Below, piece by piece: positions 41,435 through 54,440 of a stretch of DNA of 64,000 bases. The DNA lies in NCBI GenBank assembly GCA_024305405.1, contig JAKNDB010000108.1, positions 248,001-312,000 of the forward strand, read 5' to 3'. The translations under genes and the position numbers were made by a program. Origin of the DNA: Dirofilaria immitis (lineage: Eukaryota > Nematoda > Chromadorea > Rhabditida > Onchocercidae). Numbering within the stretch: position 1 is the stretch's first letter; each line of letters starts with the position of its first letter. The notes beneath the pieces were generated by a model, which ran no database searches, had not been told where the DNA came from, and saw only the letters and a program-made list of their open reading frames with translations.

Positions 41435-44400
41435 TGAAAAATGGCAGCCTTATACGATATGACCCGTCGCTTAACAAAAATCAAATTGATAGTTTCACCA
41501 AAAAAATGGAGGAAGAAAAAATACCGACAATTTCATTAGAGAATGTTGTTGTTAGTCATTATTGTGTATCACATTTATCAATGTTTGATTTTTTTTTTTT
41601 AATTGAACTTTATTTAACAAGAATATAATGAGAAAGAAAAATTAAATTTTATTGGCGCAAACGCTCTTATCCTTATCATTTATCATCAATCATGTAATGC
41701 TATCGAAATTTTTATATCTCATTAATTAATTTGCTGAAATTCTAACAACTGAAATTCTGATTGCTGTATAAAGGTAAATAATATTTACCTTCAGTTATTC
41801 AGATAAAATCAAGATAACGCGAATATTATGATTAGAAAATAATGAATTGAAGAGGGATTTCGTTAACAACAAGTGCATATGATTATTGATTTTTATTTAT
41901 AAATAGTTATAATATTTGAACTTTAATCAAAAAGATTGAACGAAATTTTTTTCCCAAATGTAATCTCAAATCATTTACAGACAGTGGAAAAATTACCGGA
42001 TAAAATGCTTCAAGCAATATTCTCATATTTATCTCCTTATCAAGTGCTTATCGTTGGACAAGTTTGTAAACGATGGAAAGAAATTACTCAAAGTCCATCA
42101 CTATGGCATTTCATTTCTTTTCGTCCATCATATGGTGGTTTACAGGTTTATGGCCCTATATTCTTGATTGTAATTTCATAGCCAAGTCAAGCTATCATAA
42201 TTTGAAATTCAATAATATCAATGTGTTTCTGTTTATTTGGTTCCATTTTGCTTATTTATCATTAAAAGATTGATAATTTAAATTATATAATTTTGTAGAA
42301 GTAATAGTTATATAATCGATTCTCTTAAATTTTGATATAAAATCGAATAAATTGATATGTTGAGGATAATTTTTTCAGGTGATCAATCAAGATTATTTTG
42401 TTCATTTGATTGAATCGCGTTTTACAGAATTACGAGTGATTGAATTAGCAACTGATTTGATAACACCTAATGTACTTCATGAATTAGTTGCTCGATGTCC
42501 TCAACTTTGGTCGATGACATTAGGTAAAATTTCGTCTGATTTATTATAATTTGATATTCGATTTTTCTTTTCAAATAGCAAAAATGAAGCAAATTCTCTA
42601 GAAATTTAATCAAATGCAATCGATATTTAGTTTAGCAAAATCATCTGATCATTCAACATGATATATTTTGATGATAGGAAAATTCATAATATTGATAAAT
42701 CATTTCGCATGATATTCACTTCATAATTATTTTCAATTTAGCAAAAAGCTTTCTTCTCTTACTTAAAACTTTTAAGGTATATGGTTTATATTTAAATTTA
42801 GCGCTGTTTAGTCGGAGCTAATTATTCGGAAGTTATGAATAGATTTCTTCAAATTTAAATTTATAAATATTTCTCAGATAAAACTCTTTTATCCATAATT
42901 TATTCATTTTCTTAATTAACAGATTTTTCAACGGCTATGCAATTGCATGATTTTACGGATTTGCAAAGTTTCCCGAGTAGATTACGTTCGCTAACAATAT
43001 GTTTAAGTGGAAATATTTTCTTGGAAGGTTTTTTAAGAAAAATTTATGCATTCATTTCTTCATTGGAAGTACTCCAACTTATTGGTAATTAATATGTTTT
43101 AATAACAATTTTAATATTTTTCATTTTAAAATGAATATTTTAGTAATGATTTGATTAATAAATTTTCATATCTAGATCTTCCATCTCTTGGATGATCCTA
43201 ATCAATTCAAAATTTTGATAATCTTTATAGGAACATACGAAAAGATAGAAGATGAAGAAGAAGAAATTTATGAAACAGTAAATATACATAAACTTAAACA
43301 GTATATACCGAATCTTCGTGTTGTTAACTTTTGGGGCGTCAGTTTTACCATAATTTTTATACTTTTTTTTTTGAAGTAATTTTTAAGACTTTAATCTCAA
43401 TTTTTTTAAAGCAATTATGTTTACCCAAATTAATGTCACGAATGATATATATAATATTTCTCTTTAGTTCCTAATTCCTATACGGCAATTTTTTAAAACT
43501 GATCAATAAATGATAACGATATAGAAAATTTAAGGGATCATCAACTTTTTCAATTAAGCAAAATTTTATTCGAACAAAATTTCAACTTTTTTTTTTGAGA
43601 ATGATAGCCTTCGTCATACTTAACAATTGTTATGCATTAAGTTTCAAGTTTTCCTTTTAGTTCATTTTAACTCTTATTTTCTTTTCTCAAAAGTAAATAG
43701 AAGAAATTTTAGGTACCTTTTGTAACAGACGAGCATGTCGAATCAATATCATCAAATTGTGCTCATTTAGAATGTCTCTGTATCAATTATTGTACAAAAG
43801 TTACTGGATCTTGCCTACGACTTGTATTGCAACGTTGCAAGAAACTTAGAAGCCTTCTTTTAGCTCACACAAGTATATATATTTTTCTTTTTGATCTTAT
43901 TTATATTTTATTATCTTATATTCTATATAGACTAAAGTTATTTGAATGATATATTGCGCTGGTCATTAGGTCATTAGAGAATCTTGATCAAGAGTAATTA
44001 ATTCACCTCATTAGATTGCTATCTCGTTTTACGTTTCAACCATTTGATTTTAGCTGGACCATATATATCAGTATATTCTTGATTTGTATGAAGATTTCGA
44101 GAATATATTTTGATTTATTACTATACTATTCTCATATAGATCTTATAATAGGCTGGTATAAGTATGCACAATTCGCTAAATGAAATTAACTTTAGCACTT
44201 AACAATGATACTATAAAATCTATCGAATGGGAGAAGACATGCATTGAAGAGCTTAATATTTGTGGTACTGAACTATCATCCGATGCATTAATTAGTATCT
44301 TAACTCGACTAAAACATCTCATTTGGCTTGATGCATCTTGGCTGGAAAATATGAATGATCAGGTAAAGATCATAACGTAACATTTCATGTAATATTTGAA

Positions 44401-45736
44401 ATTAATTCATTTATTAGCTCAAGAGTTACATATTTTCAAAATATTTATTAGCTCATTTTCAGGTTTTAGAAGCTTGGCTTGGTTCAGAATCCATTGTAAA
44501 TTTACAGTATCTTAACTTAGACACCTGCGATTCATTAAATGAAGGATCATTAACCGATCTCATATCTAGAATGGGCAACCAATTACTCGGCTTAAACTTG
44601 GGAGGACATCATAAATTATTGGAGTATTTTTGGACAACTATAATTCCAAAGCTTAAAAATATTAAGTAAGTTTTTTCTTAATTTAATTTATTCGTCTATA
44701 ACAACCAATAATTTGATATTTTACTGCAAGTTAATTTGAAAATGAATCTTATTGCACTTATAATTTATCAAAATTCCATGCTATCAATTTTTGCATATGT
44801 ATCATTGCCTTAAAAACGAATGATTCCTTCAAAATTCTCAGAGTAGAAACATTTTCCCATAACGATTTTCAACATTGCTTGAAACTCGAAAGTACATCGG
44901 AAAATTTTGCAGAGTACTTGTCATGGGAACAGCGGAAGATTGTTGCTCAAAAGTACTTGCAAAAATTCATATAGATCAATTTATTGATAGTATCGCACAA
45001 AATTGCCCAAAATTATGTCGTCTTGAAATTCGTTGGGATGATGGAACTCTAAGATTCAGTGATAAATCGAGGTATGATACTTAAATATTCACATTATTCA
45101 AATAACTTCTATCGTTTACTCTATTCTATTACTAACACTCATCTAGAATTTCAATTAACTTCTTTGAACTTAAATGCATAATCAAGTTTTGATTTGCAAT
45201 ATGTATGCTTACTTTACTTTAGTAAATTCATCGATACTCTTCGATTGAAATGCTTAAAATTGCATTCAGTAGTATTATGTGATGGTCAATATTATGAATT
45301 GGTTCGTGCTAATTTTGAAAGAGCTGATCGGTTGTGCGTTGTTAGGTAACACTTATTTCATCTATAAAATATTATTTATTTTAGTAGTTGGTTATCACTC
45401 ATCTAAAGGAATAACCATTCTCTGTAATATTATTATTTATAATTCTTCAAAATAACACTTTCAATTTCTATGATTTTTGAAATAGGTAAGATTATAACTG
45501 ATCAGAAATATATAGCACTTCATTTGTCATCCAACAGATTTATGTATGACACATGTATTATTAGGATAGATAAATATATCAAGATCACCATTACAAATTA
45601 AGCTTAATAAGTTGGTGCTGGAAATACAAAGAGTAGAATAATAATCTTTACAACGGTAATTTACAGGACGATGGAAATGTGCCGTACAGGATTAATGCAT
45701 TGTTCAAAATATTATAATCAATTACTATTCAATTGA
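41435..45736 (+). CDS. F-box and leucine-rich-repeat protein (FBXL type)
   Basis: Eleven exons with agreeing phases: 41435-41550, 41981-42145, 42379-42523, 42923-43084, 43231-43337, 43713-43872, 44196-44362, 44463-44665, 44913-45071, 45223-45345, 45667-45736, about 525 codons. Exon 2 holds the F-box (LPDKMLQAIFSYLSPYQ, then VCKRWKEITQSPSLWHF), which in this family binds Skp1 of SCF ubiquitin ligases. Later exons hold leucine-rich repeats, for example FTELRVIELAT, AHLECLCINYC, CIEELNICGT, LQYLNLDTC and CPKLCRLEIRW, which usually bind the substrate. An acidic EEEE insert lies in exon 5. Exon 9 must use the acceptor at 44912; an earlier one gives a stop. The start is unresolved: exon 1 opens in phase with ATG at 41506 (MEEEKIPTISL) but is coding-like from 41435, implying an upstream exon. 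The stop is TGA at 45734, with AATAAA-like sequence shortly after. Substrate unknown. Confidence 0.88.
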
Positions 45737-47800
45737 CTGGAACGAATGATTATTTATAAATAAATACCAATGCCTTTCATGTTATATAATTCAATTAGCT
45801 ACTGCAAACATCACAATCCTCTCTTATTTACGTGAATCTCAAAGAAATAACCTCTTTTCCAAACTATCAATTATCAGTTATCAAACAAGCCTACTAGTAT
45901 TTTGTATCAATCTCCACAAGCATACGTATATATAATTCTTCAATATGGATATATAATATATCCATGTATCTATCTACCTCTTCAGATGTTTGCGAAAGCA
46001 CTGTATCATAACAGGAATAACAAAATACATGAGTGAATTAATAAGAGTAATACTATTTATTTCTTTTTTCTACTGTCTTGAGTTAATCGTATTACAATGA
46101 TATGATAGTTTTGCATGTGCTTTGTATTCCTCGAAATAGGGAATCTCAAAATAGGAAGACACATGAAATCGCGAATTGGATCAACATTTCCTTTAATTAT
46201 CTTTTACTCAAGTCAAACAAATTAATTTTATCGTCTTAAGTAATGCGTATCAAAAATACAATGATTTTTTTCAAATTTGTTTGTTTTTTTATTTTTTAAA
46301 ATAAATCTAAATCGTTGTAAAGAGATCTGTAAAATCCCAAATGGAAATATCAAATTGTTGATGGCGCATGACACAAATTTTTTTTCATGTAAAAAAGAAA
46401 AAACGCAAAAGCAAAAGACATGCAGGGATATATATATATATGAAAAACAAAAAGTAGGAACACTAGAATAAATAAGCGATAAAAATATTCCCACAAATCA
46501 TTATCCCAACATTTAGCCATCACAGCAAATAAATCACTATCGTATAGCTGAAACAAAACTAACAAAAAGATATCGCTAGAAATAACGATCGATTACAATG
46601 AGCAAGCCGAGCAAACTTTTTTAAAGAAGTGTAAGAGATAATATGCTTCGTTTTTGCACTTTGCAAATTGAGGAGAACAAATAAAAGCCCTGAAACTAAA
46701 GTAATTACTGAAAATTGGGATGTTAAATATAAGGAAAATAAAAGAAAAGAAAAAACACAGCACACTAAATAACAGGTGATTATGAATAGATGATATAATA
46801 TCCTAGGAAATCTGAATCCAATAAAGTTCGTTAACAGATGGTGTAGCTGATTCCCTCGCACTACTGAACAAGACATTCCTAGTAAGATACGCTTCGAAAA
46901 TGAACACGAAAAGTTAAGAGAAGAAAATAATATATTTCCTGTTCAAATATTTTGTAATGTATTTCGCTCACATTTTTTTACCATTTTTAGAATTTTCATG
47001 ATGAAATTTCGTCTTGTTCAAATGAAACCTGGATATTAACTTCTAATAAAATGACCCACAAATTTGTAGATTTATGCACAGAAAAAATTGAGGTATAATA
47101 ATTGGCCATTATTACATATTTTATAGAATCAATGATTGAAACAAAAAATAAGGAAAAAGACAATTAATATTGTTCATATGAACGATAATATAAACCGTTA
47201 TATACACTGTCGTTCATGAAAGAGCGAAATTCGACTTAAACATACAATTAAAACGAACAAAATATCACGAAATACAAAGAAAATTAATGAGATTAATGAA
47301 TAAGCAACTGTGATCGTATGTAAATCTCAAATGGCAAGGATGTTTATGAAGCCTGATGAGATAACTTGAGCAAAAATATTTAAAGATATAGATGTAACAT
47401 ACTTTTTAATAATTATTAAATCCCGTAGGAATAAAGCAATTATGTCTCAAGCTACAACTGTATATGATGGCAATTGTTAACTTAATTTTTATAAAAGAAC
47501 AAAAATAAAATTAAAAAAGATATTCCATACAAAAAGGGAGAAAATATTAGCTATACTTGCAGTCATGAAGATCAGTGGATGTAGCTACACAAACTGCCTC
47601 AATAAATCAAAATTCCTGGTATCTGTGAATCCTTTCCCAATACAGTATTACCGGTATAAAGGCAAGAAAGCAGAAAATTCAATCACTGAAAAAAATACTA
47701 ATCAAAATTGCAGAAACAGAATGCTGGACATCATGCTATTCCAATGTTTCAAATATTAAAAAAATAGGATAAACTTCTATATAACTTGAACCCTTACTTT
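45737..47800. other. Intergenic/3' UTR region between convergent genes
   Basis: About 2 kb between the stop of the plus-strand F-box gene and the stop of the minus-strand hnRNP gene. It is AT-rich with only short hydrophobic or repetitive open frames (46.2-46.9 kb) lacking splice or domain support. It probably contains both 3' UTRs. Nothing else seen. Confidence 0.6.
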
Positions 47801-49640
47801 TTAATTTTTATTTGTTTTCTTAATCTTCTTCTTATCAGTTTTAACTACTGAGGTCTTTTTATCATGTTTATCATTCGCACTCTTTTTATCGCCTGCTTCT
47901 TTGACGGACTTCGTATTTGCATTCTCCTTCTCTGCTTTTGGCAACTTGATTTTCTTATTTCCTGCGTTTCCTTTCGGTTTCTGAACAGCATTTGTGTCAC
48001 AAGTAGTGCAATCATTTTCCGCTTCGGCGAAGTTCAGACCGTTTGCAAAGTCACTCTCAAGAGTTTTTATGGAGCTATCATCAGGCGTTTCATGCCCGCT
48101 GGCACTAGCAGAATCAGCCTGCTCGTCGACTACCTCTGAATCATTACCATCATATGTATCATTTCGCTGATAAATGGAATGTTCAATTGGATTGCGCTAT
48201 AAAACAATAAGTTCACATTGTATATAAAACCAAACAAAGTTGATAAGCAACATTTAGTCTATATAATATCAGTCTTAGCTATTATTAAAAAGAGACAAAT
48301 TTGTCTCGTAATCTTTTAAAAAATTTCCAGCAAATTAAATCCAAAAATTCTCAACAACGAAATTATATTTTTATTTTATAAAACTTTTATAAGCAACCAT
48401 TATAGAATTGACTCGAACTTACAGTAATTTCGCATTTTTGGCCATTGATTATATGGATTTTCCCATGCTCCAAACATTTATCGGCTGAAGACTTGTTTTC
48501 AAAAACAACAAAACCAAGTCCTCTAGGATTTCCCAAAATTTCAACTTGCTCAACAGTTCCGAAATTATCGAAATATTGACGTAAGTCATCAACCGTGTGC
48601 CATGCCCAATGTATTCCTCAAATAAATACTTTTAAAACTGAAAGGATTTTTGGGAAAAATATTACATTATTTACATTTCTTCAAAAAGAATTTTACCTGA
48701 TAAAGACAACTTGCATCCCGGATCAGGTTCGATTTCCAGGAATGATGGGGATGATTTGGGAGGAGGGTGACATCTGTTCACGAGGTATAGCGCGTTTTGG
48801 ATCAACCACCTAAAGAAAAAGCATCTTTAAGCATAAACATAAGCCTAACACAACGATACACGCATAGAAAAATTCCTAAGAGTAACTGATAGGAAATAGA
48901 TACCTTGTTGTTTATGGTGTGAGGTCGATCAGCCATGGCAGCTTCAGCCATTTGTATAGTTGCGAATGTAACAAATCCAAATCCACGTGAGTACTTCGTT
49001 TGCGGATCTCTGATAACTATACAGTCCACCACAGTACCCCATTGTGAATAATACTGTCGTAACTTCAACATACGAGCTCTTAGATAAACAAATATAAGGA
49101 GTAAAAACTTTTTCAACTTTAAATATAATGAGATTCTGGTTCATTCAGAAACTATCATTCTTAAATAATGGACTATAATTCGGCTGTAATTCTTCTACAT
49201 GAAATAATACCTGGTCGTCAGTAGTTTCATGACTCAAACCACCAATGAATAGCTTTCGAGGTTGAGGTGGACATTCACTATTGTAATGTCCTACCAAAAC
49301 TCCATTTCGATGTAGTGGTGGAAAAGTGTTTGGTGTAAAGGAAGGAAACGGGAAAGGATGAAGTGCAGGGATATAAGACATGCGTGGAGCATTTGGGACA
49401 CCCTGAAGCGACATAAACATCGGATGTGGCACATGCACTCCTCCTAAAACTCGTCTGATGTAATAAAATTCAAATTTGTGGTTAATGCTAAATAGAAATT
49501 GAATGATAACATAGCATCCGGACAAATATCCAAAATTTTCTTTCTTAATTCACAGAAAGATTAGTTTAATAAATAAGAAAAGAAAAAAAATTATTCTATA
49601 AGTATTAACACTAACCAGAAGAATATACAGGTGAAAACAT
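47801..49640 (-). CDS. Two-RRM hnRNP A/B-like RNA-binding protein
   Basis: Predicted nuclear RNA-binding protein. Exons: 49616-49640 (probable first exon, MFSPVYSSG), 49211-49454, 48904-49062, 48697-48809, 48423-48616, 47801-48196. Exon 2 gives a Pro-rich leader, then RRM1 with RNP2 KLFIGG and, after splicing, LRQYYSQWGTVVDC and RNP1 RGFGFVTF. Exon 4 has the hnRNP A/B linker VVDPKRAIPRE. RRM2 is divergent: RNP2 reads KLSLSG and RNP1 is GLGFVVF. The last exon is a tail of about 131 residues, first acidic, then strongly Lys-rich (ending KKKIKKTNKN), which could be a nuclear localisation signal. The linker exon changes frame internally: the VVDPKRAIPRE frame hits a stop, whereas the frame reaching KLSLSG is offset by one. 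Removing one C from the run at 48765-48767 restores it. The first exon also joins out of phase by one base. Closest families: hnRNP A/B and DAZAP1. Confidence 0.85.
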
Positions 49641-52600
49641 TTTGACTCGTCCCAATCACCTGATCAATAGATACCTTTGAGACCAGCACTGAAATTACCA
49701 ACGTCTATACATGTATATGTAAAATGAAATGTTACAAACATAGAAAGATATAGTTTTGTGAATTCTGGGAATTTTCAGACATTCGAATAGAAGAACCTCA
49801 TTCCTTTTGTACTACATCCTACCTTAAACAAGAGATAAGGCTGAATTTCAACCACTCCAAATCTTATCGAAATGATGAAATGAAATGAAAAAGAAAAAAA
49901 ATGAACTTCAGATTGAGAAAGACTAAAATCGCTTAAAAGAGGTAGCATATGTTATGTTTACAGTGTGATCATAATCAGGTGTGCAAATAAAATGATGAAT
50001 TGAACATGAAAGTTAAGGTGACATGCAAAACATGGCTTAGAACTTTTGTATACCGAATTCAAAGCTTTATTACACTACATGTATGCTATTCCGAATTCAA
50101 CAATGGATCCCATTTAAATTAGCGTAAACATCTGAAACATTACAGTAAAGGTGAAAAAGGCAATAAGCAGAGACATCGTATCTCCGGATAAACAGAGACA
50201 GAGGTTATTATACCGAAATATCACAGTGCTGATTAATCTAGCATGACCAAATATAAATGCTACTGTATCCAATCAAACATTGCAAGATGATCAATGCGGT
50301 GTTCTGTTGCAGCTTAAAAGTCGGGTAGAGAATATAACAGATAGACGAAAAATTCTTCATAATTATTTTTGTAGCAACAGTGGAATTTTGCTTAGGAATT
50401 TCATAGATCAATTTTTGATGTTTATGCAGAATATGCCGAAATAGAGGAGAATTTTCATTGATATAATTAGAGATTTATCGAACATAAACAAAAAACAAAA
50501 TCCGAATGACATTCTTACATTTACATTTGAGTTTGTTAATGAATTAGCGGTTGTAAATGTTAAAAACTTTTCGAAATTTATTTTCAGAATATGTTAGATT
50601 TGAGAAGTTTGCAAAATTTTTTTTGCTTGTTTTTTTTTCACTACAAGTTATATATTACATTGCATCTAATCATACAAGAAATTGGATAAGAATACATTAT
50701 TGCTATCCGTTTTCCATGTTGTAATTGTATTCTGAGAGCATTCTGGATTCCGGATTTATAAAAGATTTATGACAACAAACCGGTGTTGCTTACTAATTAA
50801 AGGAACTTTCAAAAATAATTAACGTTGCTTCCAGAAATTTAATGGAAAAATGAAGAGGATGATGAAATAATATATATGGACTGTCAAGACAACGATGTTA
50901 TCAGATTCAAGAAGCAACCATTACAAGAAACAGCAATTAATGAGTTTTCCAATCAAAATTCAGGATAAAATTTAGGCTAAAAATGCTAATTTAATTTTGC
51001 CAACATGAAGGAAGTTTCAAATAGGCTAGAAAAGTTTCATTCAAAAAATGAAAGAATGGATAGCAAACAAATGAGTGATAATTGAAATATGCCAAATAAT
51101 AAAATAGATGTTTCTTGAATCTAAAGGTTAAATTACAGTTTATTATCATATCTTTCTCCTAGTATAAAAAATAGCAGGAAGAAAGGTAAGACACACATAC
51201 CATATCCCATTAGATCTCATATTTATATTATAAAATTTTCAAAAATCGAAATGAAAATATTCAATTTTTGAAATATATTTTATTTCAATACATTTCTTAT
51301 TTTAGTTCTAATATAATAACACAATATATTCCATAAATTTCTTTTACTGTTCTTATGCAAAGAAATAAATATGACAAAAAAATTTCGTTAAATTTATTCA
51401 AATCTTTTAGAATGAAATCTAATTTTTATAAAAATACAACGGGACAGATAATATATGAAATAAACAGAATATATTATTATTATTTATAATTTCTACATGT
51501 ATTATAGTATCGTAAGGCCATCACAAATAATCATCATTAACAGCATCATTTCAAATAAGTAACTAATTTATGAAAATCTCTACCTAATCCTTGATATCAT
51601 CTTTCTCTTATATATTCATTCACTTCCTATATCCTAAAATCTTGTAAAAGTATTTCAAGAATTATTTTGTTTAAGCAAAACACAAATGAAACTTTTAAGG
51701 ATAATTTTTGGCAAAAGATGAAGGCACGAAAATGGATTGGATTTTTATCTACTTTTCATTACTATCATATTGTACGTACTAAATGGATATCTTATTGATT
51801 GTCGACGTTTCGAGTGATCAACTTTTGTCAAAGATTAGCTAATCCACTTATCATATTTGCATGAAACATAAATTGAAACTAAAGCGGAAACTTCACTCTT
51901 TCATTTATTGTCACGCATTAAGGAAATGGACAAACGATCATCGTACATATTGAACAGATATTTTCTCGCCTTTTATTTACAAACAAAGGAGATCAGGAAC
52001 TCATTCGTGCTTTGAATATTAATATAACATATTTCCAATGTTATCAATCTTTCAAATTTTGATGAATTTATCGAAGTCTTCATTTTATTTTTCTATCTTC
52101 GACTTTTGTTTATTCAACTGCCTTCTCGTTCCACTTCAACATTGATATATACAGTATCAGAAACTCCCCGTATCAATTCTCCTCAAGCCAATATAAAAGC
52201 AACAAGATACCGTAATATTATACCAAAAGCGGGCAATGATAACGCATAAATCTGACGTAAATACGTTTTGTATTTACGCCGAAATTATTGCGGCGAAAAT
52301 GCTAATTAGCAGAGCTTTTTAAGGATGCTCTTGATGAAATATAAAAAAGCAAATTAATTTGTTTAATGCGCAATTCTTATATAGTTTACTCTTACCATAC
52401 CGTCACCAGTACAAAAGAAAACTTTATAAAGTGTATACGTACCACAACATTCAAATATGAAAAGAGATTGACATTTCAAACTATATCATCTATCATCAAA
52501 AAGTTAACACAATAAAGGCACCTTGATCAACTCTGCAATGCAGTAGAGATAAAGCGATGTGACATATGAACTGTCTGTTTTTTAATCAAATAACAGCAAA

Positions 52601-52776
52601 TATCGCCAACAGAATGCAAAACTCCAATATTGAAAAATCCCATATGTTCACAGAGATTAAAAAACGCTATTGCTACATAATCAAATTTATCCGACGGTTG
52701 AAAAGACAATAAAGATGAAGTGCAACTATTAAAGTGTAACTATTGGAGCCCTATAATCATGAATTAAACTGCCTAA
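49641..52776. other. Intergenic region, hnRNP upstream and cytochrome c downstream
   Basis: About 3.1 kb without a supported exon. It should contain the hnRNP promoter (left part) and the cytochrome c 3' UTR (right end; the 60-codon minus-strand ORF at 52527-52709 lies directly downstream of the cytochrome c stop). A short perfect hairpin at 52256-52278 is listed separately. Confidence 0.6.
52256..52278. other. Perfect 9-bp hairpin
   Basis: CGTAAATAC and GTATTTACG are exact inverted repeats separated by GTTTT. It sits in a locally GC-richer patch (GCCG and GCGGCG follow). It lies about 500 bases downstream of the cytochrome c stop; function unknown. Confidence 0.7.
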
Positions 52777-53721
52777 TTATTTCGCAGATTCCTCTTCTAT
52801 ATATTTGATTAAGTCGGCACGTTCTTGAGGTTTTTTCAGGCCCGCAAATACCATCTTCGTTCCCGGAATATATTTTTTGGATCTAATAAATATTCAAATA
52901 ACGTTTCACGTGTCCAAACAACGCCCTGAAATATATGCAGCAATAATAAATGATGCTAACTTACAAATAATTAAAAATCAACCTTTCTAATTATGATTTA
53001 AAAACCGTAGGCTATAACTGACAAACAAAAAAGAAAAAATATTAAGTTATAAAGATCATGCGTTTTCGCTGGAATAAATTCGGTTTAATTTTTGTTAACA
53101 AGATGAAAAGATAATTAAATTAGCAATGTTGAGAACGGTTGGAAACGACAGAACAAGCACGCATTCCATTTGGCAATTTCAAATAATTCTTTCATTCAAA
53201 ATATTGAGAAAAAAATGCAAATTTTAAGCTAAAAATTTTCCTCAAAGAAATACGTAACAAAGCAAATTATCGCGATATCTATTAACCGAAATTATAGTCG
53301 GCTAGATATTAAAAAATAAAGACAAGGATTTAACTTGCGATCTCAACAAGAAAATGCTGTTACGATTATAACTGAAATTTTATACATTACAAATGTGCTG
53401 GATAACTGAAATTATCTTAGTAATAGCAAATATTAGAAGTTGTATAATGACCTTACCATTTCAATCCTATCTTACAGCAAATACTTTTCTGATTATTTCC
53501 AGTTCCAGTAAAATTTTGTAAATATCCTACAGTTAAAATAAAACCTTATTCTTATTTGCAGTAGAATACGGATAACCATCGACAGTACCAGATTTACGTC
53601 CAATCACACCTTTCAACGTCGGGCCATTTTTATTCGCATCCGAATCAATTACATGGCACTGTAAGCATCGCATTTTGAATAATTTCTTACCTCTCTCGTA
53701 GTCACCTTCCGGAATTGACAT
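52777..53721 (-). CDS. cyc-2: Cytochrome c (frame broken in exon 2)
   Basis: Electron carrier between respiratory complexes III and IV in the mitochondrial intermembrane space. Exon 1, 53545-53721, starts [19 protein letters not shown] and contains the haem attachment site CLQCH and the conserved [14 protein letters not shown] and [11 protein letters not shown]. Exon 2, 52777-52925, begins [17 protein letters not shown], after which the given sequence runs GATCCAAAAAATATATTCC and soon stops at TGA. One more A in the run (TTTTTT on the plus strand, 52873-52878) restores the universal YIPGTKM motif with the axial Met ligand, then [20 protein letters not shown] and a stop at 52777-52779. The result is about 109 residues, normal for the family. 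Assembly or sequencing error is far likelier than a pseudogene, since everything else is intact including the intron. Confidence 0.95.
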
Positions 53722-54440
53722 AATGATATGTAATTTGTCTGCAAATACGTATTACACAACCAACGGATCTATTACGATTAGCAAAAGAAGGGAAGTAACT
53801 AGCCATACATAACAGGTATTTTTATCATCGAAATAGTATATTTCCATGTTTGAAATATGATTTGAATGTGAGAGCTGACAAATTATAGAGAATGAATATA
53901 TGTTTAACGTTGAAGCAGCATAAATTCATATGGAAAATATAATTACAAATAATTGTTAATAAATTATATGAAATATATTCCATATTTCCTCTCCTCTCTA
54001 ACTAAATATTCGTTCACAAATGGATCAATAGTTCAAGAAAATCATAGAAACGTAACCCATCCAACCCTTCAAACTAAGCGCTAACCAAAACAACGACCAA
54101 AACAACCGCTACTAAGCCCACTAATCAATGCATCAAATCTGCCCCGAATTTTAATGCGGTTCGTCAAATGACGTGATGTTGTCTCAAGACAAAATTCTTC
54201 TCGTTTATAGGATCTTATAACTACATTTATAATTTATCCATTAATCAGGAAGAATTGGATCATGATATGATTGAAATATTAAACATTTCAGTATTAGAAT
54301 TTCAATTAGTGTTTAGTGGAAAATTTCAGTTGTTTCAACATGACGAAAAATAATTTTATTCTCATTACTGATATAAATGATAAAATAGCTGATTGAAATA
54401 CGAATTATAGATGATAAATAATCAGACAATATGAGAAGTA
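53722..54440. other. Cytochrome c upstream region
   Basis: About 720 bases between the cytochrome c start and the stop of the zinc-finger gene, both on the minus strand. It should hold the cytochrome c promoter and zinc-finger 3' UTR. A locally GC-richer stretch lies at about 54050-54185. No exon or named element seen. Confidence 0.55.

Noticed and set aside
46228..46876. Overlapping hydrophobic ORFs on the minus strand
   Set aside because: Phe/Leu/Ile-rich, mutually overlapping, and located between convergent gene ends; no splice signals or recognisable motif.
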